A DNA stretch of 23,066 bases from Chara braunii (GCA_003427395.1 BFEA01000180.1:2607002-2630067), one strand, 5' to 3'; counted from the first letter of the stretch, positions 7,194-16,457 are shown. Program-made: numbers and translations. The notes: generated from the sequence alone by a model not told the origin.

Positions 7194-8033
7194 CAACATC
7201 ATGATGGTCACCATCGTTCGAGGAAAGTGCCAGAAAGGGGGCCTTCGCACAAATGGAGGGAATGAGAGAAATGGTAGAAATTATGATCGAGGAAGCTTTC
7301 AGTAGAAGATAATGGGTCAAGATGGGATTACCGCAAAAAAAGCGGAGGCAGGAGGACGATGCCCTGGGTGTTATGGTAATAGAGAAAGAGATAGAGGTCG
7401 AATTGGGAGCCAGCTTGCCAAGAGCGAAGGAGGCTCGAGATGAGGAGTCTGGGATAACGCTTGAAGTCTCCGACTTACTGCACCTCGTCAAAGCGATTAG
7501 GTACCATAAGGTAGGCGCGCAACTCGCCAAGTTTGAAGGAGAGGTTCGAAAAGGCTACTGCCTGAATGGGAAATTGATCAGTATCCAGCCTCGGATCGCC
7601 GAAGCACCCCGGACGATTCCGGCTGTTCATTTTTTAGGAGAAAGATCTCGGAAGGAAGTGTTCACAAGTACAAACCAGTAGGAAAGATGGCTAAGGCTGT
7701 CTCGATCTTGCTCGAGACAACAAGGGAGGAAGCCATGGAAAAGGAGGAAGAAGTCCTCCGGATGATTAGAGAGAGAAGGGCAACGGAGGGGCACCGAATA
7801 CCGAATGAAGTAGCAAAGACCATGAAGATAGGGGTGGAGGGATTCCTGACAGAGAAAGAGACGCGCTTGATCAGGGAAGCCTGTCCAGAATTCCACCTAG
7901 CATTTGCCTTCAATGACCATTAGAAGAGACGATTAAATGCAAAGTTGTTACCTCCGGTCAGGATCGACACAGTCAAGCATGAATGCTGGACTCGTTCGTG
8001 GCAGAACCCACCGCATCGCCATACATGAATCGT
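7194..8033 (+). pseudogene. Protease-RT linker of the polyprotein, inverted
   Basis: Continues downstream of protease on the plus strand in several frames: 7231-7311 (FAQMEGMREMVEIMIEEAF), 7322-7681 (119 codons, acidic/basic), 7687-7923 (SILLETTREEAMEKEEEV... GFLTEKETRLIREACPEF then AFAFNDH), then past a TAG (7921-7923) to AKLLPPVRIDTVKHECW and, one frame over, DSFVAEPTASPYMNR (7989-8033). The pattern of Phe-Ala-Phe, Leu-Pro-Pro-Val-Arg-Ile and Glu-Pro-x-x-Ser-Pro-Tyr is the conserved stretch just before the RT fingers in Ty3/gypsy pol. It stops at about 8033, exactly where RT fingers should follow; those are at 6768 on the other strand. Confidence 0.85.
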
Positions 8034-9786
8034 TCCGGGTGGCGCCCTCATAACTTCGCCACCTTCACGGTCTGGTAGGCTTAGCCAGATGTCTGTGAAG
8101 GCTTTCTCTAGGTTTTTCAGGTCCCTGGAAATCCTTTGGAGGTTAGCGACTTCTCGCGGTGCCTCCTCTTTCTTCTCTTCTTCCTATTGTTCCGGTCCTT
8201 CTTCTATCTCTACTCGTCGCCTCGTCAGTAGTTGGCCTTTCAGGAGCCTAGGACTTGCTTGTAGCATGGTTTGAAACGAAACCATCACCATGGTCCCTAA
8301 CAGCTTGCTAAGGGTGTCATCGATCTCGGACATAGTCAGGATGGGAATCGGATACCGAAAATTTTTCTTGGCTGAGGTTGCTTTGTCACTCGGGACCTCC
8401 TCTCAAGGTTTCTCGTAAACCCTCTCTTGTTTTTGTGCCTCCGTTTCTTGTGGCGCTCCCGAGCCATCCCCTGCATCTTCCATAACTGCGTCCTGTACGA
8501 CCTTCCTTTCTGTTGTTCGCTGCCTGGTGGTCACGTTCACCCTATCTCAGTCGTTATTCTCTAAGATAAAGTTTACATGTGGCCCGCGTCCTCGCGCTTG
8601 TTCCCCGACGAGTTTCGTCACAGGCTCGACTTCTAATGTGGCAACTTTAAGGTTGTTAAGTGCAATTATGGCTCGACGCATCCCTCCCGGGGAGTTCCAA
8701 ATCACTTTCTCGCCTTGGGGCCCTATAATTTATCCTCATAGTGTCCTAGAGCATCTTTTGTGCATGATATCATGGTTAAGCCCTGGACATACATGCACAA
8801 AGTGTCCAATCATCGTACAATATTCGCATTGTTCACTGGGCGGGTCTCTTTTGTTGAGCGCTCGGTTAGCTACTCCCACCGAAGCTACAACTTTTTGCGG
8901 TGGGAGAGAGGGTCGAGCCACTTGGGTTTGCGTCACTTGGGCTTGCATCACCATTAGCGCGTTTTCCACTCTTTCGATCTTGCCGTCTACTCCGTGGACG
9001 CGCTCGTGTAGTCTCTCTATTCCCGTTTTCACCTTATCTCCCGTTTTTCTTGTCAAGTCTATGACCTCTCCCTCCTTCAGCAAAGCCAACGAATCGGTTA
9101 CAACCATTTTCTTAGCAATGTCTGTTACGGTACTGAAGCCAATGTCCCATGTATTCATAAACTTTCGTGGTTTGTTGGTAAGCTGATTGGATCTTATCTT
9201 TGTCAAACTCGGTGAATTGCCTAAGGAAGTACTTACTCATTACACGGTCGGTTACCCTCGGGATTCGCAACGCCACGAAGGTGAATTCTCTCATGAAACC
9301 GTTATACGTTGCAAAGTTTTTCCTTTGCACCGCAGCCAGCTCCGTCTCCGTAGCCATCTTCTCGGCTGCCAGGTATTTTCTTATCATTACGCCCTGGGCC
9401 TCCTTCCAGGATCCGCTGGTGGTGACGATGGTCATTATGTCCCTTCCTAGGTTAAGTGACACATGCTGCCCTATGTGCTCCATCTTCTCTTTCTCACTTC
9501 ATCTTAGCAGTGCCGCCAAATTCTCGTAGTCTATCTGAAATTTCGTGATATTTAGTCCATCGAACGTCAGCTTCTTCTTGAGATCGGCCAGGTATCCTAG
9601 ATTTTTATTTAGCGCACGCATGAGGGAAGACACCATCTTGCTAAGTCCCCCCTCTACGCCTCTTGTTCCGCCGGGGGCGTCGGAGGCTTGTTCTTCCTTA
9701 CCGACTTCTGGCCCTTCTCCAGCCGTCGTTCCTTCCGGGTCGAACCATCCTAGCACCCTCTCTCTTAAGCTCCAAGTCCTTCGCAA
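8034..9786 (-). pseudogene. Gag (retrotransposon capsid/nucleocapsid), decayed
   Basis: Structural protein that packages element RNA. The minus-strand frame 9786-9499 ends in KLTFDGLNITKFQIDYENL, a typical start of a retrotransposon gag domain, then an in-frame TGA (9501-9499). The frame goes on at 9483-9112 (SWKEAQGVMIRKYLAAE; YNGFMREFTFVALRI; MSKYFLRQFTEFDKDKIQSA). A frameshift near 9140 leads to 9206-8736, with a coiled, charged segment and a CCHC knuckle. Downstream to about 8034 the translation stays protein-like with several stops and ends GGEVMRAPPG, the usual lead into protease. Protease itself is on the opposite strand. Confidence 0.88.
8787..8828 (-). other. CCHC zinc knuckle of gag
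   Basis: CEYCTMIGHFVHVC fits C-x2-C-x4-H-x4-C exactly, the nucleic-acid-binding knuckle of retroviral and retrotransposon nucleocapsids. It lies near the C-terminal end of the open frame 9206-8736. Confidence 0.95.
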
Positions 9787-10303
9787 CCCCTTGCAATTAT
9801 GGGTGAGGTCGCTGGTCGACTTGCCCCGCTATCTATAGCAGGTGGGTTGGTAGCCTTTTTTGCCTCCCTTCCCGAAGATTCCGTTCTCTCCTTTCCTTTC
9901 TTGATCGGCGTCTCTCTACGTTCTCCGGTCCTACCCTTTCTTCTTTGTATAATATCATCTAGGTTTCCTTGCCTCGGATTTGTTCCCTGCTCTTCGCGCG
10001 GCCTTTCTCCGGCGGAGTCCCCGTCACCTTCATTCATCATGTCTTCCATGAGTTTTGCTTTATATTCTGTCGTTTCCTCTCTATTTTGTTTAATTTCTTC
10101 CGAGCGTCCGTTAGCCTCACCTTTTTTAACAGCTCGCCTTCCGATGCTTGTGGCGTCGAGCTTTCTTTATCCCTATCCCCCCTAGTCTCATGAGTTCCCC
10201 GCTTGCTTCCTCCGGTTTTTCCTGAGCTTTCCCCTGTTGCCGCTTCCTTCCTCCCTTCCTTAGTACCCTCCGGGTTTGTCGACTCTCGATCCCTCCGAGT
10301 CAC
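9765..10303 (-). pseudogene. Charged N-terminal gag region, copy B
   Basis: Two overlapping minus-strand frames (10303-10037 and 10049-9765) encode a hydrophilic, Lys/Arg/Glu-rich segment: RESTNPEGTKEGRKE, ESSGKTGGSKRG, KKVRLTDARKKLNKIE, then KKATNPPAIDSG and IIARGCEGLG. It joins gag proper at about 9786 (WSLRERVLGWFDPEG). Every one of these words has a counterpart in copy A at 11233-10628 in the same order. The composition suggests a disordered, RNA-binding or scaffold-like part, not an enzyme. Frame changes near 10045 and 9780 show it is broken. Confidence 0.75.
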
Positions 10304-10640
10304 GATCCCCTGGTTCTGTGCTACATCCTTATTTAAGCTTTAACTCCCCTTGCTTCGCAGACTTCCCGCCTCTTCTTCAACTGTCATCCTTCTCTAAACC
10401 TGCACATAGGAAAAAAAATTTCCAGGATGGGAGATTGTTCAAAGTTCTTAGGATTTCTCGGTCCTAAGGCTCACTGCCGGTTTCTTTGCCATTTTTAATA
10501 TTTTTATTTTTTTTATGATGGTCGTAACAGGTCTGCCCTGCTTTTTCGGTTTGTGGGGTATCGCTCGCTTTTCCCGGTGGAAGCCTGCCGCTATGGTCAC
10601 CGTCTTGACACCACCACGCATCGGCTCTCAGGCGGCGTGT
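10304..10640. other. Spacer between the two gag copies
   Basis: No protein-like frame except near the high-coordinate end. The 20-mer GGGTATCGCTCGCTTTTCCC occurs at 10556 and 10649 (offset 93, a multiple of three), so the end of copy A (LREKRAIP) is partly duplicated. An AT-rich stretch with TTTAATATTTTTATTTTTTTTATG lies at 10494-10518. It may be the scar of a deletion or insertion between two element copies. Confidence 0.5.
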
Positions 10641-11299
10641 CCATGGCAGGGTATCGCTCGCTTTTCCCTAAGGCTCCAAAGTCCCTCGCACCCCCGCATA
10701 ACTATTGGTGCGGCCGGCCGATGGCTAACCCTGCTGTCTATGGCTGGCGGGTTTGTAGCTTTTTCCGCTTCCACTCCAGGAGAGTCCCCCCTTTCTTTCC
10801 CTCTCTTGTTGGGCGTCCTCCTATGATCATTATCCTTACCCCCCTGCCCTATTCCGCCTTGGCTGGTTCTCTGTTCGTCACACAGTCCTTCCCTCAAAAG
10901 GTCCTCCTCGCTTCCGATCATCACTTCCTTGATCAACCTTGCCTTGTACTCCGTGGTCCTCTTCTCTATCTCCTCTAGCTTGCCTCGCGCATCCGTGACT
11001 CTCACTTTCTTTGATACAGCCCCATCCGAATTCCTGGTTTCATAGATCCCTCGTTTGCTTCCTCCGGCTTTTCCCGAGCTTTCTTCTGACGAGAGTTCCT
11101 TCTTGTTTCCCTCAATCCCGTCCGGATTTGTCAATTCCCTGTCCTTCTGACCCCCCTTCCTTTCTACAACACTACCTCCTACGTCTTGTCCTCCCTCGCT
11201 CCTATGATCACCTGTCTCATCCTCTGTCGTCATTTTGCCTGGATCTGCATAAATCAGGGGAATTTGTTTCCGAGCACATGTCGCTCAGGATTTTAGGTT
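10628..11299 (-). pseudogene. Charged N-terminal gag region, copy A
   Basis: The frame from 11233 to 10628 (201 codons) holds DRELTNPDGIEGNKKE, ESSGKAGGSKRG, KKVRVTDARGKLEEIE, KEVMIGSEEDLLREGL, EKATNPPAIDSRVS and MRGCEGLWSLREKR, parallel to copy B. There is an ATG at 11233-11231 with an AAAATGAC context. The same frame also reads back from it through KQIPLIYADPGK, a TGA and a TAG to the upstream unit ending at 11302, so the original protein probably began much further upstream. Identity with copy B by eye is roughly half, too low for a recent duplication. Confidence 0.75.
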
Positions 11300-11483
11300 C
11301 TATGGACCCTTGATTTTTTGAATCGCCTCATTCAAAAAGTAGCCTTTCCAATCCTTCCATTCGACCACTTTCTGGGAAAAGACCGTAATTGGTCCGCTCC
11401 CCCGTCCGACTATGGAATAGTACTCAATTCCCCGGTTTGACAAGCTCTCTAGAGCGTTTTAGTACGACGTACAGGGTACGCAT
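11300..11483 (-). pseudogene. Polyprotein fragment upstream of gag, unidentified
   Basis: Minus strand, two frames: RTLYVVLKRSRELVKPGN from 11480, and one frame over NRGIEYYSIVGRGSGPIT, FSQKVVEWKDWKGYFLNE and AIQKIKGP, ending at TAG 11302-11300. The ordered mix of aromatic and charged residues looks like real protein with one frameshift. The frame after the TAG is that of gag copy A, so the two were probably one polyprotein. I do not recognise the domain. Confidence 0.6.
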
Positions 11484-11639
11484 GGTTTCTGACCGTATGC
11501 CTTGTCGAAGAAGGTTCCCGCTCCTTCTTCAGGTCGACATTTTCCTCTTGTTTTCGAGTAGGGTTTCAACCTCTCGGGTATGATAGTTATTGTGATCTTA
11601 TCCCCTACTGGTTTACATGAAAGGCGGGTTCTGCTAATA

Positions 11640-11960
11640 TTACCTCCCGGTGGACGAAGGCATATTGGTAGCAGAGTCTTTCTCGCGGCCGCGCCTTTGT
11701 TTGGTATTTAGGAATACCCAATCCTCGTTGCGGGTGGGTAGGTAAGGTCCGCATCCGCCCCTAAGGACCTGCCCCAGCCGAGCGTGCCTCCTCCCGTGCT
11801 TACAATGCCTCACGCGTTTCAGGGCCCTTCCTACTCGGTACCTATTCTCACCTTCCGTTCGTTTGGCAGCTTCAATAGTCTCACCTATCTTAGTTATATG
11901 CGGGTAGGATAGGAGGAGCCGCTTATTCCCTCATTCCGGACATCCATGTTTTGTCCCGCT
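11640..11960 (-). pseudogene. Polyprotein fragment, unidentified
   Basis: One minus-strand frame, open from about 11937 to 11640 without an ATG: GNKRLLLSYPHITKIGETIE, AAKRTEGENRYRVGRALKR, VRHCKHGRRHARLGQVLRG, GPYLPTRNEDWVFLNTK. It is basic and protein-like with no family motif I can name. Before it, another frame reads VPIGRRPERDKTWMSG (about 11975-11930). It lies between the fragments at 11300-11483 and 12259-12540 on the same strand. Confidence 0.5.
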
Positions 11961-12258
11961 CTGGTCGCCTGCCGATTGGTACCTCCTCTCAACCGCCTAG
12001 GGGCTTTCCATCACGCCTTGACCCCTAAAATTTACGTTCCCCTTTTGGTCCCTTGAAGCTGGCCGAAACATCATTCTGGTGGTTCCTAATTACAAATGTC
12101 CCCGCGAGGCGCCCCTCCCCACTTCTCAGACTACGCGTCCTTATCATCTTTTTCCCGCCTTGCAGCGTCTTAATCTGATGCTCCCTTTTTTATCTTAACA
12201 AGACCCCTTATGTAGTAGTATTATACTGACTTTTGCTATGCTGGTTTGGTCACCTATG
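11961..12258. other. Highly decayed part of the upstream polyprotein
   Basis: The minus strand gives only short protein-like pieces in shifting frames (for example SASFKGPKGNVNFRGQGVM near 12075-12010) interrupted by stops. It joins two better preserved parts of the same strand and is probably eroded coding sequence. Confidence 0.35.
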
Positions 12259-12540
12259 CTAGTCCCGCTCTTGTCCCCTCGGTCCTTCCGACTCCGCAGG
12301 CTCGTCAAACAGTTGGGCTACCCCTGCTAAATAGCTTTCCCCTATCTCAATCTCTCTCCGAATTATGTACTCATATTTCACATAGGCTAACCGCGGCATT
12401 CCGAATATCAGGATATTGATGACCTCAAGCAGTTCCTGGGCTTGGTTCCCCCAAAACGGCCCATGCTCCATGGAGATGTCTTAAAACATCCCGATGGCTC
12501 GGGGTGGGAAGTGGTCTACCTGTTACTAAGTCCGCCATAT
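12259..12540 (-). pseudogene. Polyprotein fragment, unidentified
   Basis: Minus-strand frame of 70 codons from a start at 12471: EHGPFWGNQAQELLEVINIL, IFGMPRLAYVKYEYIIRRE, IEIGESYLAGVAQLFDEPAE, ending SEGPRGQERD. Slightly upstream the same frame reads DHFPPRAIGMF before a stop. It is predicted mostly helical and hydrophobic-amphipathic, which would fit a capsid-like fold. That is inference only; no motif is recognised. Confidence 0.5.
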
Positions 12541-13200
12541 CTTGTGCCCTAGAAGGCTTCCAAAGATGAGGTCTATAATAAATTGGGGGACCTGACATCT
12601 TAGCGGGGTTGCTGGTGCACTAAACCCTCGCCAACTCCCCACTTCCACCTTGGTCCGTAAGCCCACGTTCCTCCTGCCCCGGAGTGCTTGACCTATCCGC
12701 GTTAATACCCGAGCGGCCCTCCGGAAGATCGGGGCTAGCTCGTGACCCTGTGCTATTTCGATCCCCACCGAGTGCCATCCAACTTCAGGTAGGTACAAAG
12801 TCCCAGTTATTTCTAAATTGGAGTATAGCTCATCCCTAGGTCACCGGTTAAACCGCATTCTGGTCCACAAGCATTCCACCATTACGAAGGCGTTGTCCCT
12901 CCCCAAAGTCACGGTCCGCCATTCTACGTCGATTCCTTAGACTTCGAAGCTTGCTGGAAGCGATACTTCCCACCCCCTGTCGTTATTCCAGGGCGGGCTG
13001 GGTTACCAACTTACCGGGGCTGGCGCGCCATCCGGACACGTCTTGCCGCCATCACTGATTGGTGATCTCCTATATAGCCCAAACAGAGAGGCTTACAGCG
13101 TTTCTTCAGCAACCGTCCATCCACCGCCTCTTTTTCCTTTTATGCCATCATTCTTCTTCTTTGGCTTCACTATTCTTCCTTTCTTTGTTCGTTTTTCAGG
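12526..13200 (-). pseudogene. Long decayed frame of the upstream polyprotein, unidentified
   Basis: One minus-strand frame runs from about 13190 to a TAG at 12526 with five in-frame stops. It starts with a lysine-rich stretch (KRTKKGRIVKPKKKNDGIKG) that could bind nucleic acid or act as a nuclear localisation signal. Then follow ASLFGLYRRSPISDGGKTC, GWEVSLPASFEV, GIDVEWRTVTLGRDNAFVMV, ELYSNLEITGTLYLPEVGWH, ELAPIFRRAARVLTRIGQ and RTKVEVGSWRGFSAPATPLR. Only the last part has a usable start (12798). The long continuity in one frame despite stops shows former coding. I cannot assign a family. Confidence 0.6.
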
Positions 13201-13213
13201 GGGTAGCATCTTC

Positions 13214-13480
13214 CTATGGCAGCTCGTACAACCGGTACAGATCGTCTATGTAGGTCGGGCCTCGGCCTACCTCCCGCCTGATGACGTCCCACAAGACGTA
13301 GTCATTGATTAGTGGAATCCTCGGCTTTATTGTCAAAGTTGTGTGTAGTATACGTAGTACTTCATACCTCTCCCCTCTGTCAAACGACCCCATTTCTAGA
13401 AAGATTCGGTAGTATTCCCTACAAGTAATTGTCTCTTCGAAAGTTAGGTCGGCAAGGGCCGCTAAAGATGGTGTGAGGTG
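13214..13480 (-). pseudogene. Start-proximal polyprotein fragment, unidentified
   Basis: A minus-strand frame is open from about 13480 to TAG 13216-13214 with no ATG near its beginning: LAALADLTFEETITCREYYR, IFLEMGSFDRGERYEVLRIL, TLTIKPRIPLINDYVLWDVI, RREVGRGPTYIDDLYRLYEL. This is clearly protein-like. Its first codons overlap the last unit of the 53-bp minisatellite (13468), so the natural start was lost or lies inside that array. It is the highest-coordinate coding trace of the minus-strand element. Confidence 0.6.
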
Positions 13481-13745
13481 GTTGGCTATGGTGGATTGGT
13501 GAAGATGACAGAGGAGGAAGATGGTGTGAGATGGTTGGCTATGGTGGATGGGTAAAAAAGATGGAGGATAAATATGGTGTGAGGTGGATGGCTATGGTGG
13601 ATGGGTGAAGATGACGGAGGCGGAAGATGGTGTGAGGTGGTCGGCTATGGTGGATGGGTGAAGAAGATGGAGGGCGAAGATGGTGTGAGGTGGTTGGCTA
13701 TGGTGGATGGGTAAGGGAGAGGGAGGAAGGAGACGGTGTGAAGAG
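13468..13745. repeat. 53-bp minisatellite, about 5.3 copies
   Basis: GATGGTGTGAGGTGGTTGGCTATGGTGGAT starts at 13468, 13520, 13573 (TATGG), 13626, 13679 and, truncated, 13732, so the period is 52-53. It abuts the first coding trace of the retroelement and may belong to its leader or LTR. Confidence 0.95.
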
Positions 13746-14194
13746 TCCAATACTTCGTCCTACTCTAAGCGTCCGGCTTCGTCTCCTAAGTTTTCCCTAG
13801 TTCGGGACTTCAAAAAGTTCAGACTTGCGGCAACTAGTCCTATAGCAGATATGCAGAAAACACAAACTTGCAAAAAAAACATAGATTTTAGGAAACGCAG
13901 TTTTTGCAGACTTGCAGATTTGCAGATTTTCCAAATTTTCCAAATTTTTGTATAAAGAGGGAGAGCCGAAAAACACAGGTTTACGTTTCCTAACCCAAAT
14001 GATGTCAGAATCAGTCCTAATTTTGTGGGCTCTCTGTCTGTACTCTACGGAAGGCCCCCATAAAATTTGGAGTGATTCCGTTACAGTTCGCCCCAACTTG
14101 CCCATTTCGGGCGCTGTCCGGGCCTCAAGTCGAACAGTTTGGTAAAGTCCACTTCCCATTCTTGGAGAAAAATGGACTGAGATGACCTGCAGGT
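13746..14194. other. No gene recognised
   Basis: Contains a short irregular repeat TTGCAGA / TTCCAAA at about 13905-13946 (TGCAGACTTGCAGATTTGCAG then TTTTCCAAATTTTCCAAA) and a TATAAAG at 13951-13957 on the plus strand. Minus-strand frames of 120 and 74 codons cross here without recognisable motifs. It could be leader or LTR sequence of the element to its left, but no matching second copy is present. Confidence 0.4.
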
Positions 14195-14318
14195 TCTACA
14201 GATTATTTGTCTATGCATAGGACATGAGTTCTGAGAAGTCTCATCCCTCATATCCTTGGTATGGAAGAACTGACCAAAGTCTCTACAGATTATTTGTCTA
14301 TGCATAGGACATGAGTTC
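14195..14318. repeat. Pair of 37-bp direct repeats
   Basis: TCTACAGATTATTTGTCTATGCATAGGACATGAGTTC occurs identically at 14195-14231 and 14282-14318, 87 bases apart. Each copy contains the near-palindrome CTATGCATAG. No other copy is in the window. Confidence 0.95.
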
Positions 14319-14361
14319 CTTTTTCGGACCGGCCCCTGCTCCGGAGGTCGACGATCGGCTT

Positions 14362-14440
14362 TTCAGCAGCAGCAGCAGCAAGGGACTTGGCCAGGCATCA
14401 ACAACAACAACAACATTATTATGAACAGCAACAACAGTCC
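14362..14440. repeat. CAG and CAA trinucleotide microsatellites
   Basis: Five CAG at about 14362-14380, then five CAA/AAC at 14398-14415, and AACAGCAACAACAG at 14423-14436. One plus-strand frame would give short polyGln, others polyAla/polySer or polyAsn/polyThr. No start or longer conserved protein supports a gene. Confidence 0.8.
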
Positions 14441-14654
14441 TAGTAAAAAAAACTCTCTATTTTCCTACCTCCAATTTACCACGTTCGATTGGAGCACGGG
14501 GGGGACAAGCGGGATTCTAAATAGAGCACGGGGAAGGGTGAGACTAAACTTCAGATAGATACATGGGTAGGGGAATGTCTAAAACACTCATGACATTTGA
14601 CTTGAACATTAATACAAGTCACGGGCTACCCCCGAGTGAAGATCCGGACGAAAC
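14441..14654. other. No recognised feature
   Basis: Contains the words GAGCACGGGG twice (14493 and 14525) but no gene or RNA that I can identify. Confidence 0.4.
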
Positions 14655-16457
14655 ATGAGTGGAGAAACTCACTCTCAAGCATGCACATACAAATCGAAAG
14701 TGGCGATTTGCATTGGTGGGAAGGAGTGGATCAAACATGGGAGATAGATCATACAAGACACTAGAATAAACGAAGACCAAAGTTGCGATTTACTACCAAG
14801 TGAAGAAATGGAGAGAGAGTGAAGGGAGAGTGAGTGAAACTCACTTCCATGCATGAAAACACAAAATGGAAAGTGACGATTTACTTTGGAGTGAAAGCAT
14901 GGACAAAATATGAGAGAAAGATCATGCAAAACACTAGAATGAGCAAAAATCAAAGTTGCGATTTACTACCAAGTGAAGAAATGGAGAGAAAGTGAAGGGA
15001 GAGTGAGTGAAACCCACTCCCATGCATAAAAACACAAAATGGAAAGTGACGATTTGCTTTAGAGTGAAGGAATTGACAAAACATGACAGATAGATCATGC
15101 AAAATACTAGAATGAGGAAAAACCAAAATTTTGATTTACTACCAAGTGAAGAAATGGAGAGAAAGTGAATGGAGAGTGAGTGAAACGCGCTCCCATGCAT
15201 GAAAACACGAAGTGTAAAGTGGCGATATACTTTGGAGTGAAGGAATAGAAAAACCATAAGAAAAAGATCATGCAAACACTAGAATGAGCAAAAACCAAAG
15301 TTGCGATTTACTACCAAGTGAAGAAATGGAGAGAAAGTGAAGCGAGAGTGAGTGAAACTCGCTCCCATGCATGAAAAGATAAAGTGGAAAGTGACGATTT
15401 ACTTTGGAGTGAAGGAATTGAAAAAACATGACAGATAGATTATACAAAATACTAGAATGAGCAAAAACCAAAATTTTGATTTACTATCAAGTAAAGAAAT
15501 GGAGAGAAAGTGAAGGGGAAGTGAGTGAAACTCACTCCCATGCATGAAAACACAAAGTGGAAAGTGGCGATTTACTTTGGAGTGAGGGAATAAAAAAAAA
15601 ATGAAAGAGAGATCATGCAAATACTGGAATGAGCAAAAACCAAAGTTGTGATTTATTACCACGTGAAGAAATGGAGAGAAAGTGAAGGGATAGTGAGTGA
15701 AACTCACTCCCATGCATGAAAAGACAAAGTGGAAAGTGTCGATTTACTTTGGAGTGAGGGAATGGACCACGTGAAAGAATGATCATGGCAACACCAGAAT
15801 GAGCAAAAACTAAAGTTGTGATTTACTACCAAGTGACGAAATGGAAAGAAAACGAACAGAGAGTAAGTGAAACTTACTCCCATTCATAAAAACATAAAGT
15901 GGAAAGAGGCGATTTACTTTGGAGTGATGGAATGGACAAAACATGAGAGATAAATCATGCAAAACACTAGAATGAGAAAAAACCAAAGTTGCAATTTATT
16001 ACCAAGTGAAGAAATGGAGAGAAAGCGAAGGGAAAGTGAGTGAATCTCACTCCCATGCATGAAAACACAAAGTGGAAAGTGACGATTTACTTTGGAGTGG
16101 AGGAATGGACAAAACATGACAGAGAGATCATGCAAAACACTAGAATGAGCAAAATCCAAAGTTGGGATTTACTACCAAGTGAAGAAATGGAGAGAAAGTG
16201 AAGGGAGAGTGAGTGAAACGCACTCCCATGCATAAAAACACAAAGTGAAAACTGACGATTTACTTTGGAGTGAAAGAATAGACAAAACATGAGAGATAGA
16301 TAATGCAAAACACTAGAATGAGCAAGAACCAAAGTTGCGATTTACTACCAAGTGAAGAAATGGAGAGAAAGTGAATGGAAAGTGAGTGAAACTCACTCCC
16401 ATCCATGAAAACACAAAGTGGAAAGTGACAATTTACCTTGGAGTGAAGGAATGAACA
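14655..16457. repeat. Satellite array, period about 173 bp, about 10 copies
   Basis: The landmark TACTACCAAGTGAAGAAATGG recurs (with small changes) at 14791, 14964, 15137, 15309, 15482, 15654, 15824, 15997, 16170 and 16343, i.e. steps of 170-173. Every unit also holds CATGCAT, AAAGTGGCGATTTACTTTGGAGTGA and a hairpin whose best form is GAGTGAGT-GAA-ACTCACTC. First and last units are the most diverged. Neighbouring units differ at roughly 5-15 percent of positions by eye. The many short minus-strand open frames across the array are by-products of the repeat: the period is not a multiple of three, so no frame is maintained. Confidence 0.96.

Noticed and set aside
6711-7250. 179-codon minus-strand open frame
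   Set aside because: It is antisense to the plus-strand protease, which carries DGGAE and ILGRPW.
8527-9186. 219-codon plus-strand open frame
   Set aside because: It lies antisense to the gag region with the zinc knuckle, which carries the recognisable family motifs.
13905-13960. TATAAAG after TTCCAAATTTTT as a retroelement promoter
   Set aside because: It is on the plus strand, opposite to the element, in an AT-rich setting; no transcript or LTR copy supports it.
14675-16332. Series of 63-113-codon minus-strand frames with similar peptides (MHGSEFHSLSLHFLSISSLG)
   Set aside because: They are the satellite read in shifting frames; the unit length of 170-173 is not a constant multiple of three.
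14655-16457. Possible CRISPR array
   Set aside because: The whole 173-bp unit is repeated with no unique spacers, and the context is eukaryotic.
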